Shown piece after piece: positions 1 through 8,035 of a DNA stretch of 64,000 nucleotides. Every line of letters starts with the position of its first letter. Position 1 is the stretch's first letter. The notes under the pieces are model-generated. The model was given only the letters and a program-made list of their open reading frames with translations. It had not been told where the DNA came from and searched no databases. The translations under genes and the position numbers were made by a program. The DNA lies in NCBI RefSeq assembly GCF_039539445.1, contig NZ_BAABDD010000022.1:1-64000 (forward strand), read 5' to 3'. The stretch comes from Salinactinospora qingdaonensis (GTDB taxonomy: Bacteria; Actinomycetota; Actinomycetes; Streptosporangiales; Streptosporangiaceae).

Positions 1-656
1 GCGGTCGTGCGGCGCCTCTGGTGCCCGGTGACACCACCCCCCGGATCATCGGTGACAGGGGGACACAGTCATACCGGGACCAGAGGCCGGGAGTCCCATT
101 GCGGGACTGCTCTAAAAGGTAATGGGGGCGGTACGGCAGCTCACTCGGGCGGCCTCCCGACTCGGTGACGCCGTAGAGACACTGGCCGAGCTGCACACCG
201 GGGTCGTCAGCGCCACTCCCCGTGGGCGAGACGCCCAGGCCGCCCAAGCGTTCACCGCGGTTCCCGCGAACGAGATCGGTCCGACCGCGGGTGTCCTCGA
301 AGTGCTCCTGACGGGTGGCGAGCTTTCGCACGGTGCGGTTCCTCTCGCCGCCGATGGGGGCGCGGTTGCTGGACTTCACCGCGATGGCCGATCGGCTGGT
401 AACACCACCGCGACGCAGGCTCGACACCGGCGGTCCGGTGCGATCCGACGAGCCGCTTGAAAACGCCGATGAGGTGTATGAACAGTTCCCGGAGCAGTTT
501 CACAACACCGCGCACGTCCTACGGACCCGGCGGGCCTGCCCGGGATGAAGGCGCGACTGTCGGACCTCTTGGAGGATGTGGACACGCTCTTCGCCCGCCC
601 CGATCATTGAGAGGGCTGTAGCGCAGAACATCAGCTTTGTTGAATCTCCGGGCCTT
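1..656. other. Degenerate left-end sequence, no confident gene
   Basis: I find no reading frame here that looks like an intact protein. Three overlapping plus-strand frames (122-460, 315-548 and a short one from 545 to 607) each look protein-like for part of their length and break off. That pattern is what a decayed gene with frameshifts leaves. I do not recognise the family. The stretch lies inside the tRNA-Leu-associated island, where most neighbours are also truncated, so decay is the likeliest explanation. Confidence 0.3.
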
Positions 657-1559
657 TTATGCCGAAGGTTCCCATGAGGCCATGTGCGGATTCCAGGTCC
701 CAGCGGCGGTCCCGTCCAGCAGCGGGTCGAGGAAGGGCGCTGCGATTGCGAGGGCCCCGTCGAGGGTGGTTGTCGGCAAGGGCGCCACGGCGCGGCGGGC
801 TTCGGCGGCGAAGCCGCGTTGCCACAGTTGGCGGTCGGGCACCGTGAACCCGGACGGGAGCGTGAGGCGCCGGCGCTGAGCCTCGGATCGCAGCGCGTCG
901 AGTTGGATGTCGGCGGCGACGTATTGGCTGCCGATGACGGAGAGCATGTCGACGAGGTCTTTGAAGCGGGTGGAGGGGCGCTGTTCCGACCCGTGCCGTT
1001 CGAGGATGGCGCAGGTCTTGTCGGCGATGTGGTCCGCAAGCGGGTAGACACGGTAGCCGGGGCGGTCCAAGCCGGGGATCGCGACCGCGGGCAGTGGTGG
1101 GACCTCATCCGGGGAGCCGGTCATGCGGATGTCCTCGGCGACCACGTCGACGTGGAAGCGCACCCATTCGGTGGTTCCGATACGGGCCGTCGTCGGTATA
1201 CGAACGCCGTTGGCGCCGTCGGAGACCGGGCTCGCGCGGCCGGTTTCGAACGTGAACCAGTCTCCGAGATCGAGGGCGGCGGCTCGCCGGAGGTCGTGTT
1301 CTGCCTGGCCGCGGTCGCTGGGCCGGTAGACGTCGATGTCCACGGTGCGGCGGACCGCGAGTTCGCGGGCGAGGAGCGCGGTGGCGCCTTTGACGATCCA
1401 TCCGCTGTCGAGGTGGTAAAGCCGCGCGAGCAGCCGGTCGTAGGCGAATTGGCGCTGGAGTTCGGCCAGCGGCCACGGGCCGTTGGGGTCGGCTGCTGCG
1501 CGCAGGCGTTCGGTCAAAGCGCGGCGGAACGCGGCCGGGGTGGTGTAGGGGAGGGTCAT
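657..1559 (-). CDS. AbiEii-type nucleotidyltransferase toxin
   Basis: Probable toxin of a type IV (AbiE) toxin-antitoxin pair, a nucleotidyltransferase-fold protein that acts in the cytoplasm. The 300-residue product has the family pattern: KGAT at about residues 57-60, then RRTVDID with the metal-binding D-x-D at about 74-76, and a later RFKDLVDML segment near residue 195 matching the conserved RDxxDL-like helix. Its length is normal for AbiEii. The ATG overlaps the end of the upstream antitoxin gene by four bases (ATGA), so the pair is translationally coupled. AbiE systems of this family are known to give abortive-infection phage resistance and plasmid or island stability. The assignment to this subfamily rests on motifs and gene order. 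Confidence 0.85.
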   Translation of the reverse strand: MTLPYTTPAAFRRALTERLRAAADPNGPWPLAELQRQFAYDRLLARLYHLDSGWIVKGATALLARELAVRRTVDIDVYRPSDRGQAEHDLRRAAALDLGDWFTFETGRASPVSDGANGVRIPTTARIGTTEWVRFHVDVVAEDIRMTGSPDEVPPLPAVAIPGLDRPGYRVYPLADHIADKTCAILERHGSEQRPSTRFKDLVDMLSVIGSQYVAADIQLDALRSEAQRRRLTLPSGFTVPDRQLWQRGFAAEARRAVAPLPTTTLDGALAIAAPFLDPLLDGTAAGTWNPHMASWEPSA

Positions 1560-2257
1560 GGCGGCGGTGGGCTGCCTTCCTGATCGGGCGTTGCGTCGAG
1601 CCAGTAGCGCCGTTCCGGGGCGCCGGCGAGGTCGAGGAGCCAGCGCAGCAGTCCGGCGCCGTCGCCGCGGCGCAGTCCGAAGCGCGCGGCGCGCAGAGCC
1701 AGAGCCTGGGCAGCGGTAGTCGGGTGTTCGTGGCCGGCTCTGAGTGCGTCGGCGAGGACGTGTCCGACGGCGCCGGGATCCTCATTGTCTGTGAGCAGGT
1801 CGGCGGCGGTGCGGGCGGGTCGAGTGACCGGCAGGCCCCGTAGAACAGTGTGTTCGTCTTCGGACAGGCGGGCGCGGTGCAGGCGGACGTCGGGGCGCCG
1901 AGTCTGGCGTCGGGTCGGCAGAACGAACTGGTGGACGTCGGCGGGGAGATGTCCCAGCTCGTAGAGGGAAGCCGCTGAACGGTGGGAGACCACGCCAGTA
2001 TCGGCGGTGCGTTCCCAGGCGGGAATGGCCGGTGCGAGTTGCAGCCAGGCGGCGCGCAGGTCGAGGTGGTCTGTGGGCGGGGCGCCGCGCAGGCGGTACA
2101 CGCCGTGGGCGACGCGTTGGACGGTGGCCTCGTCGGTGGCCATGCGTGACAGGGTGCTCCAGGCCATCCCGGTGGACTCGGCCTGGCGCCGGGTGAAGAG
2201 TCCCCACTGTTCTTCGGCCAGGTCCGCTAGGGACGCGATGGCCGGCGAGCGGTGCAT
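1556..2257 (-). CDS. AbiEi-type antitoxin / transcriptional repressor
   Basis: Antitoxin partner of the AbiEii-like gene immediately downstream. The N-terminal 55 residues (AEEQWGLFTRRQAESTGMAW and on) match the winged-helix antitoxin domain of AbiEi proteins, in which a dehydrogenase-like LFTRRQA element starts the helix-turn-helix. The rest resembles the AbiEi C-terminal domain, with a VVSHRSAASLYELG segment at about residues 89-102. AbiEi proteins are known to bind inverted repeats in their own promoter and repress the operon. A 7-bp-arm inverted repeat lies 10 bp upstream of this ATG. The gene is 233 codons and appears intact, which is unusual in this otherwise decayed part of the island. 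Confidence 0.82.
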   Translation of the reverse strand: MHRSPAIASLADLAEEQWGLFTRRQAESTGMAWSTLSRMATDEATVQRVAHGVYRLRGAPPTDHLDLRAAWLQLAPAIPAWERTADTGVVSHRSAASLYELGHLPADVHQFVLPTRRQTRRPDVRLHRARLSEDEHTVLRGLPVTRPARTAADLLTDNEDPGAVGHVLADALRAGHEHPTTAAQALALRAARFGLRRGDGAGLLRWLLDLAGAPERRYWLDATPDQEGSPPPP

Positions 2258-2267
2258 GGCTGCATTC

Positions 2268-2287
2268 TATAGCGGATAAGCGCTATA
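2268..2287. promoter_or_regulatory. Inverted repeat, probable AbiEi operator
   Basis: TATAGCG-GATAAG-CGCTATA is a perfect 7-bp inverted repeat with a 6-bp spacer, ending 10 bp upstream of the antitoxin ATG. It is AT-rich against a GC-rich background, and its TATA-like arms could overlap a -10 element. Its position fits the autoregulatory operators known for AbiEi antitoxins. Binding itself is inferred. Confidence 0.6.
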
Positions 2288-2329
2288 TTGCAGAAACTCT
2301 AGAAGCAGAGCTGCGAAATATCCGGATGG

Positions 2330-2890
2330 GCTATACAACGCAGTTGCGTCCTGCGGCGAGCCTGCCCGCTGGTGCACCAACGCTGCCGTGCTCTGGGGCG
2401 AACTCCACCAGCAGGGCTCCAACGGGAGCTATGCGAGCGTGCACGAGCACATTCGTCCCTGGCGCTCCCATGCCGCCTCACCCTCGGCACCGGCCCCTCC
2501 GTCCTCCGTCTGCCAGGTCACCGCTTGGATCTTCACCCACCCTGGCCACCTCGAACGCGAGCAGCAACTCCAACTCAAGGCGGTGCTAGGTGTCTGCCCC
2601 GAACTGGCCCGGCTCAGCGAGCGCGTTCAGGGCTTCGCTCGGATGATGGTCGAGCGGCAGGGCCACCGGTTGGGAGAATGGACGAAGGCGGCCCGGGGCA
2701 AGCAGATCGGAGAACTCGACTCCTTCGGCCGCGTCCTGGTGCGCGACTGAGGTGTCGTCGTGGTGCCGCACAGCTTCCGGCGCAATAGGCTCAGATGTAC
2801 GGGCACGCCAACCCCGGCCTGCTACGCAAACGCATAGCTCCTCACAGCCTGATCGTGGAGGCAGAGCTTCACCGAATCCGTGCCAGAGCC
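2330..2890 (+). pseudogene. ISL3-family transposase remnant (C-terminal part and right end)
   Basis: The frame through 2388-2750 encodes RWCTNAAVLWGELHQQGS, then CQVTAWIF and CPELARLSERVQGFA, matching the C-terminal half of actinobacterial ISL3 transposases. After the stop at 2750 a second piece in another frame (RQMYGHANPGLLRKRI, about 2788-2837) matches the extreme C-terminus. The intervening DDE-end segment is missing through an internal deletion. The stretch to 2890 (ending TGCCAGAGCC) resembles the right terminal inverted repeat of the family, whose ends start GGCTCT. No left end or N-terminal half is present. This is a dead insertion sequence scar. Confidence 0.7.
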
Positions 2891-3067
2891 AGTGTTCACG
2901 CGTTGCCGACACACCGTAGGCCGGATCAGCCGCATGGACGGTTTGGATCGCCATGGTTGGCTTCGCGCCACCTCCGATCCGCTCGATACGTTGTCGATGG
3001 TCAGTGAGTTTTAGCCCTCGCTCTCACGTGGTGAAGCACTGGTGGGCGGTCGGGTCTCGCCTCCGAT

Positions 3068-3642
3068 TCAGGAACCGTGTTCGTCGATCTCGCCATCATG
3101 GAGGCCGAGTTGGCGGAGCGCTTCTTTGACGGTGGGGTCGAGGGTTTGGCGGGGTACGCCTTGAGGGCCACCTTCGGCGGTGACCCGGATGTCCACGGAG
3201 ACCTCGGCGTGACGCATTAACGGCAGCACGGCGGACTTGACGACCTCGCGCCTCTGGTCACCGGGGCTCCCTCGCGCGGCGACTGTGACCCTCGAAAGAT
3301 CGTCCCTACCTTCACCAGGCTGGCTGCCGTTGTCTTGATTGAAGCGGCTGTAGCTGTCGTCGTTGCCGGATGTGGTGGTCTGCTGGCCCGTTGCTCCTTT
3401 CCCGCCGGTCTCCTCTTGCGGCTCTCCTGGGTGCCCACCGTGCTCGTCACCGTTCCGCTCGCCGGGCTGGCGACGGTCGAGGAGCTTTTGAGTGGAACCG
3501 GCACGTACAAGCCAGGTTTCGGGCTGGAAAGTGATCTCGACAGGATCAATGGTCTCCTTAAAGCGGATCAGCGCATCGCTGGCATCCCAGGAGGAGTCGC
3601 TGGCGAGGGCAAACTGCCCAGATTCGGCCCCGGCGGCCAGGG
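3068..3642 (-). pseudogene. C-terminal fragment, possibly of a DUF499-type ATPase
   Basis: An open frame of about 192 codons runs from just after a TAG near 3643 to a TGA at 3068. It has no usable start codon in its first three quarters, so it is the tail of a longer gene. Residues include DALIRFKETIDPVEITFQPETW-like text, a low-complexity Gly/Asp/Gln linker, then EVVKSAVLPLMRHAEVSVDI and TLDPTVKEALRQLGL at the end. The beta-rich tail followed by a TVxEALRQLG helix reminds me of the C-terminus of DUF499/Swt1-type ATP-binding proteins, which occur in defence loci. I am not sure of that family. It is truncated at the junction with the neighbouring IS982 remnant. Confidence 0.4.
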
Positions 3643-3709
3643 CCTAGATCGTTGATGGGAGTTTCCCGAACCGGCTGCGGACATGGCGAAGGGCGCCCAT
3701 GCTCAAGCT

Positions 3710-4088
3710 GTGAACACGAACCTGGACGCCCTTCTGATCGCACTCTATGTCCATCTGGACGACCACGTCCTGCCCCTCGGGCCGCAGTCCGGGAAAACGC
3801 GGCCCCGCCCGGCTGCTCGCCGACGCCGAACTGGTCAGCGTGGCCATCGCCCAAATCCTGCTGCGCTGCGGCTTCGAGCGCCGCTGGATGCGCACCGCAC
3901 CTGCCCGGATCGGCCACCTGTTCCCCCGCCTGCCCGGCCAGTCCGAGTACACCCGCCACCTACGCGATGCCGCCCCGGCCCTGCTCGCCGCCTCCACCTG
4001 GCTGGCCCGGCCGGTATCGACACGGCAGGAGAGCCTGTGGCTGATAGAGGGCACCCCGCTGCGCTGCGGCGCCTCCCGGGTTACGGTC
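3710..4088 (+). pseudogene. IS982-family transposase, 5' remnant
   Basis: Translation from GTG 3710 gives NTNLDALLIALYVHLDD, the typical IS982 N-terminus. After one frameshift near 3795 it continues with ARLLADAELVSVAIAQ, FERRWMRTAPARIGHLFPRL and SLWLIEGTPLRCGASRVTV, which is the conserved region up to the first DDE segment (family: DSTPVxCGRSRxTV). The first catalytic Asp position reads EGTP here, so the acidic D is replaced. The frame ends at about 4088, where homology stops. The remnant is both frameshifted and truncated. Confidence 0.75.
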
Positions 4089-4251
4089 AACGTTGGGGGC
4101 GTCGCTAGCGGGACCAGGCCAGGACTCGCTGAGCGGTGGTCGTGGCGAGGGGGCGAGGACGGTGAACAGTCGTGGGGCCTCGCCGAGGATGATCGCGATC
4201 AGGTCTGCCAGTGGCGCTTGCCGCCGTCCTGCTGTGGGCCGCCTCCGTGAG

Positions 4252-4553
4252 CAGTCGTCCTCGCTTCCGCGCTGGCGGCCGTCGGTGAGGAGCTCGTCGT
4301 CAACAGCCGGGTGGTCGAGGAGCTGGCTGGTGTGCGCGCAGGGGGTGTGGGCGGTGGCCCAGAGCTGCGTGAGGCACTGCTGCGCCGCCGTCCGGAGGTG
4401 GCGGTGGTCGACGTGCGGCTGCCGCCGAGGTTCACCGTGATGGGGAAGGCCGTCAGTAAGCACATCAACGCGGTCGTGAGCGAGCTCGACCTGCCGTCGA
4501 CCGACCGGGAGGCCCGCCGGGTCCGCGTCGTCCTGTCCTACCTGGACGGCTGA
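4252..4553 (+). pseudogene. Response regulator remnant (receiver scrap joined to LuxR tail)
   Basis: The frame encodes RRRPEVAVVDVRLPPRFTV, the beta3/phospho-acceptor segment of a NarL/LuxR-type receiver domain. It passes directly into GKAVSKHINAVVSELDLP and RRVRVVLSYL, the recognition-helix end of a LuxR-type HTH. The roughly 120 residues that should separate these parts are absent, so this is an in-frame internal deletion. The N-terminal start of the receiver is also missing. The 3' end overlaps the convergent amidotransferase gene by 16 bp. Confidence 0.65.
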
Positions 4554-5248
4554 GGGATCTCGTCGAGCCACCGCTCGAACACGCGTACCGCGGCCTCGGC
4601 GAGCCGGGGGCCGTGTGCGGCGGCGTCCGCCCGGACGCGGCCGGGATCGATGCCTGCGGTCGCGAGCTCGTGGGCGTGCCCGACCAGCCACTGCTCGATC
4701 CGCGCGTGGTCGGCCTCCAGGTGGAACTGGAGCCCCAGCACGTGCGGCCCCGCGCCGAACGCCTGGTTCGGGAACCCGGGCGTGTGCGCGAGACGGTCGG
4801 CTCCCTCGGGCACGGCGAACTCGTCTCCGTGCCAGTGCAGCACCGGGACACCGTCCAGGGGCGCCAGCACGGAGCGGCACCCCTCGTCCGTCAGCGTCAG
4901 CGGCGCGTAGCCGATCTCCGTGCGCCCGGTGGCGACGACGTCCGCCCCGAGGGCCGTGGCCACGAGCTGTGCGCCCAGGCACACGCCGAGGGTGGGCAGG
5001 CCCGCGCGCACCCTCGCCCTGACCGCCTCCTTCTCGGCGCGCAGGAACGGGTAGGCGTCGTCCTCGTACACCCCGACGGGGCCGCCGAGCACGACCAGGA
5101 GGTCGGGCCGTAGCGCTGCCTCCGGCGTGATCGGCTCGATCGGGACGTCCAGGTACGACGTCCGGTAGTCTCGGGCGCCCAGCAGGGGCGCGAGGAGCCC
5201 GAGGTCCTCAAAAGGCACGTGTCGCAGCGCCAGCACGTCGCGTGTCAT
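4538..5248 (-). CDS. Class I glutamine amidotransferase domain protein
   Basis: A 236-residue GMP-synthase-like glutaminase domain. The catalytic Cys sits in LGVCLGAQL at about residue 87. The His of the triad is in LGLQFHLEAD at about residue 177, with the family Glu following. Proteins of this type hydrolyse glutamine and feed ammonia to an unknown acceptor, or act as stand-alone amidases or peptidases. No synthetase partner is encoded nearby. It lies 47 bp downstream of the AraC-type regulator on the same strand and is probably cotranscribed. The ATG at 5248 gives a typical N-terminus (VLALRHVPFEDLGLL). Confidence 0.8.
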   Translation of the reverse strand: MTRDVLALRHVPFEDLGLLAPLLGARDYRTSYLDVPIEPITPEAALRPDLLVVLGGPVGVYEDDAYPFLRAEKEAVRARVRAGLPTLGVCLGAQLVATALGADVVATGRTEIGYAPLTLTDEGCRSVLAPLDGVPVLHWHGDEFAVPEGADRLAHTPGFPNQAFGAGPHVLGLQFHLEADHARIEQWLVGHAHELATAGIDPGRVRADAAAHGPRLAEAAVRVFERWLDEIPQPSR

Positions 5249-5295
5249 GGGTGTTGTTGCTCCTCGGCAGACCTCGGGTGAGGGACAGGACAGGG

Positions 5296-6147
5296 TCAGC
5301 GGGTGCCGGCCAGCCAGGCGCGGGGCGACTGCCCCAGCTCGCGGGCGAACGCGCGGGAGAAAGCCGGCGGGTTGGCGTAGCCGAGCTCCGTCGCCGTCCG
5401 GGCGACGGAGGCCCCGCCCCGCAGCCGCTCCTGGGCGACGGTGAGCCGCCACCCCGTCACGTACTCGGCCGGCGACTGCCCGACGGCCGACTTGAACCGG
5501 GCGGCGAACGCGCTGCGCGACATGTGCGCCTCCCGCGCCATCGTGGCGAGCGTCCACGGCCCGCCGGGGGTCTCGTGGACCGCCACCAGGGTGCGGGCGA
5601 GGCGCTCGTCGGCGAGGCCCGTCAGCAGACCGGCGGGCATGGCGAGCTCCTCGGTGTGGTCCAGCAGCCACCGGAAGAGGTGGACGAGCACCACCTCGAA
5701 CAGCCGGTCGGCCAGCACCCGGCGGCCGCAGCGCACGTTGTCGATCTCGGCGAACAGCAGGTCGAGCGACGGCTCCAGACTGTCGACCGCCGCCACGGGC
5801 AGGACGATCACGGCCGGAAGGGTGCGCACGAGCGGGTGCGTGGCCCCGCCGTCGAAGTCGAGCGTCGCGCACGCGAAGTCGGAGTCCTCCGTGGGCGCGT
5901 TGTGGAAGGAGTGCTCCAGGGGCCTCGGGTAGAAGAGCAGGCTCGGCCGATCGATCGCCCGGCGCTCCAGGCGCCCGCCCGCGCCACGGTGGGTCACCTC
6001 CATCTCCCCGCGCCGCAGCACGTGGAGGAAGCCTCGGCCCGGCTGCGCGGCGAACGTCGTGACGCCGCACAGCGGCCCGGTGTGGAAGACGCGCGTGCGC
6101 ACCCGGAACCGGTCCAGGAGGGGCGAGAGCCGGTCGATGGAAACCAC
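5296..6147 (-). CDS. AraC-family transcriptional regulator
   Basis: A 283-residue regulator with an N-terminal cupin-type sensing domain (about residues 5-170) and a C-terminal double helix-turn-helix. The first HTH is around TLATMAREAHMSRSAFAARF and the second ends with ATELGYANPPAFSRAFARE, the AraC signature. The GTG at 6147 (VVSIDRLSPLL) is chosen because the domain begins there. In-frame upstream codons reach a region that overlaps the divergent promoter. It is divergent from the carboxymuconolactone-decarboxylase-like gene, and a perfect 10-bp inverted repeat lies between the two. Control of that gene and autoregulation are inferred from this arrangement. Confidence 0.88.
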   Translation of the reverse strand: MVSIDRLSPLLDRFRVRTRVFHTGPLCGVTTFAAQPGRGFLHVLRRGEMEVTHRGAGGRLERRAIDRPSLLFYPRPLEHSFHNAPTEDSDFACATLDFDGGATHPLVRTLPAVIVLPVAAVDSLEPSLDLLFAEIDNVRCGRRVLADRLFEVVLVHLFRWLLDHTEELAMPAGLLTGLADERLARTLVAVHETPGGPWTLATMAREAHMSRSAFAARFKSAVGQSPAEYVTGWRLTVAQERLRGGASVARTATELGYANPPAFSRAFARELGQSPRAWLAGTR

Positions 6148-6230
6148 GAGCCTAGTATGCCAGACGATCTGGTACGAACCACGGACGATTTCACGCCGTT
6201 CATCCACGCTCCGATGCCAGTCTGTGAGTA

Positions 6231-6260
6231 CGCCCCCTCGGGGACCCCCACGAGGGGGCG
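6231..6260. promoter_or_regulatory. Perfect 10-bp inverted repeat in divergent promoter region
   Basis: The arms CGCCCCCTCG and CGAGGGGGCG (6231-6240 and 6251-6260) flank a 10-base loop. They lie in the roughly 140-bp space between the AraC-type gene and the divergent CMD-like gene, 28 bp before the latter's ATG. The repeat could be an operator, or a hairpin in the CMD leader RNA close to the Shine-Dalgarno GAAGGAG. Confidence 0.5.
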
Positions 6261-6288
6261 ATTCCGTCACGACCGAAGGAGTATCCCC

Positions 6289-6834
6289 ATGCCCACCGTC
6301 CACCTCGTCGAGCACGACTCGGCCACCGGCAGCGTCAAGAACCAGCTCGACCAGATCCACGCCACGTTCGGCACCGTCCCCGCGATGTTTCGGGCCGTCG
6401 CGAACTCTCCCGCCGCGCTCACCAGCATGTGGTCGTCGTTCGGGGCCTTCGCCGGTGGGGCGCTCGGTCCCGCGCTGGGCGAGCAGGTCGCCGTCGCCGT
6501 CGCCAACCGCAACTCGTGCGAGTACTGCCTGGCCGCGCACACCGCCCTGGGCCGCAAGGCCGGCCTCAGCCAGGACGCCCTGACGGCCGCGCAGGACGGC
6601 ACCTCCGAGGACCCCCGCACCGCGGCGCTCCTCCGCTTCGCCCTGCAACTCGTGGAGCACCGCGGGCAGGTGAGCGCCCAGGACGTGCAGGCCGTCCGCG
6701 ACCAGGGCTGGGACGACGAGCACATCGTCGAGGTAATCGCCCAGGTGGCCCTGAACCTGTTCACCAACTACATCAACATCGCGCTCGACGTTCCGGTCGA
6801 CTTCCCCGGGGTACGGCTGCGGCCCGCGAGCTGA
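6289..6834 (+). CDS. Carboxymuconolactone decarboxylase / AhpD-like protein
   Basis: A 181-residue all-helical protein of the CMD/AhpD superfamily. The diagnostic C-x-x-C-x-x-x-H motif is CEYCLAAH at about residues 80-87. In AhpD-type members these cysteines are redox-active and reduce peroxiredoxins or act in peroxide removal. The annotated family also includes gamma-carboxymuconolactone decarboxylases, which lack the thiol pair, so a redox role is more likely here. A GAAGGAG Shine-Dalgarno lies 8 bp before the ATG. It is divergent from an AraC-type regulator that probably controls it. Confidence 0.85.
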   Translation: MPTVHLVEHDSATGSVKNQLDQIHATFGTVPAMFRAVANSPAALTSMWSSFGAFAGGALGPALGEQVAVAVANRNSCEYCLAAHTALGRKAGLSQDALTAAQDGTSEDPRTAALLRFALQLVEHRGQVSAQDVQAVRDQGWDDEHIVEVIAQVALNLFTNYINIALDVPVDFPGVRLRPAS

Positions 6835-6945
6835 CACCGGCCGGCGGGGTCGTGCGGGCCAGCACCGCCGAGCGATCCGTACGACCCCGCCGGGCCACCC
6901 ATCACGCACCGACCGTGTCCTCACGCGGGCGGCGTCCGGCCGGCA

Positions 6946-7937
6946 CTGCGGCAACGGCTCGAGTTCGACACGGCCCTCGCCGCGCTCCCCCGCGGCCAGG
7001 GCGCACAGTACCCGGGAATGGCCACCGACCTGTACGCCCACGACTCCTCATTCGCCGCGACGGTCGATACCGTCCTCGACCTCTTCGACGACGCCGAGCT
7101 GCGCGCGGACTGGCTCTCCGAGCGGCCACGCGTCCCGATCGGCGACGTCACCCGGGCGCAGCCGCTGCTGTTCACCATGGACTACGCGCTGGCGCGGCTG
7201 GTGCTCGACCGCGGTGTGCGGCCGGCGGCCCTGCTGGGACACAGCGTGGGGGAGCTCGTCGCCGCGGTGCTCGCCGAGGTGTTCAGTCTGCAGGACGCGG
7301 TCGCCATCATGCGCGACCGCGTGCGGAGACTCGCGGACGGACCACGGGGAGGCACGCTCACCGTGGCCGCCGGGGTGCAGGAGATACGCCCGATCCTGGG
7401 AAAGCATCCCGAGGTCGCGATCGCGGCGGTGAACGCGCCACGGCAGACCGCCATCGCCGGTCTCGATACTCCACTGCGGGCCGCCGAGGCGGAGCTGCGG
7501 GCCGCCGGTTTCACCGTGCTGCCCGTCGCCGCCCGCACCGCGTTCCACAGCCCGGCTCTCGCGCCCCTGCTGGAGGGCTTGTCTCCCTACGAGAGCTGTG
7601 CCCGCGGCGACCCGCGCATTCCACTGTGGTCGTCGGCGACCACCCACCCGTTGGACGCGGCGGCGGTGCGGGACGACGCGATGTGGGCGCGTCAGCCGAT
7701 GGCCCCAGTGCTGTTCTGGGCAGCACTGGACCGGCTGGTCACCACGAACGGTCCGGTACACCTCGTCGACGTGGGGCCTGGCCAGGGCCTGGCCACTGTC
7801 GCCCGCCGACACCCCGACGTCCAGCGCGGGCACAGCACCGTCACCGCTTTGCTACCGGCCCGGCGGGGGGTCCGGGTGCGGAGGCTGACGCGGTAGCCGA
7901 GGGCCTGGAGGCGATCCAGTCCGGAGCGCACCAGTGA
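6946..7937 (+). pseudogene. Polyketide-type acyltransferase domain, frameshifted
   Basis: Encodes a discrete malonyl-type acyltransferase domain. The GQGAQYPG entry motif is at about 6997-7017, the nucleophile elbow LLGHSVGEL is near 7231-7257, and the RTAFHSPAL segment resembles the HAFH signature of malonyl-CoA-specific domains. No ATG or GTG precedes the GQGAQ motif in frame, so the N-terminus is missing or uses an unusual start. The first ATG, at 7018, would exclude the motif. At the 3' end the frame runs to a TAG at 7896. Shifting one base in a G6 run near 7867 restores a natural C-terminus (GPGAEADAVAEGLEAIQSG) ending at TGA 7937. A real mutation or a homopolymer sequencing error are both possible. 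Confidence 0.65.
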
Positions 7938-8035
7938 TGCCCGTCGAGGAGAAGCGCCCGCGGTGCTCTCGGCCGCACACCTGCCCCGCGCACCAGACCG
8001 CGACCGCGGGTCACCCGATGGAAAGGTGCCACTGA
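7937..8035 (+). CDS. Putative 32-residue Cys/His-rich peptide
   Basis: A 33-codon frame whose ATG overlaps the restored acyltransferase stop as TGATG (7935-7939). Its own TGA overlaps the ATG of the next gene in the same TGATG pattern (8033-8037). The double overlap suggests translational coupling and is the main reason to list it. The product has three Cys and four His in 32 residues (for example PRCSRPHTC and GHPMERCH), which could bind metal. It has no recognised family. It may equally be spacer sequence that happens to be open. Confidence 0.25.
   Translation: MPVEEKRPRCSRPHTCPAHQTATAGHPMERCH

Noticed and set aside
5296..7041. 581-codon minus-strand frame extending the AraC gene upstream across the CMD gene
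   Set aside because: The AraC domains begin near 6147. The upstream part is antisense to the CMD gene and would destroy the divergent promoter.
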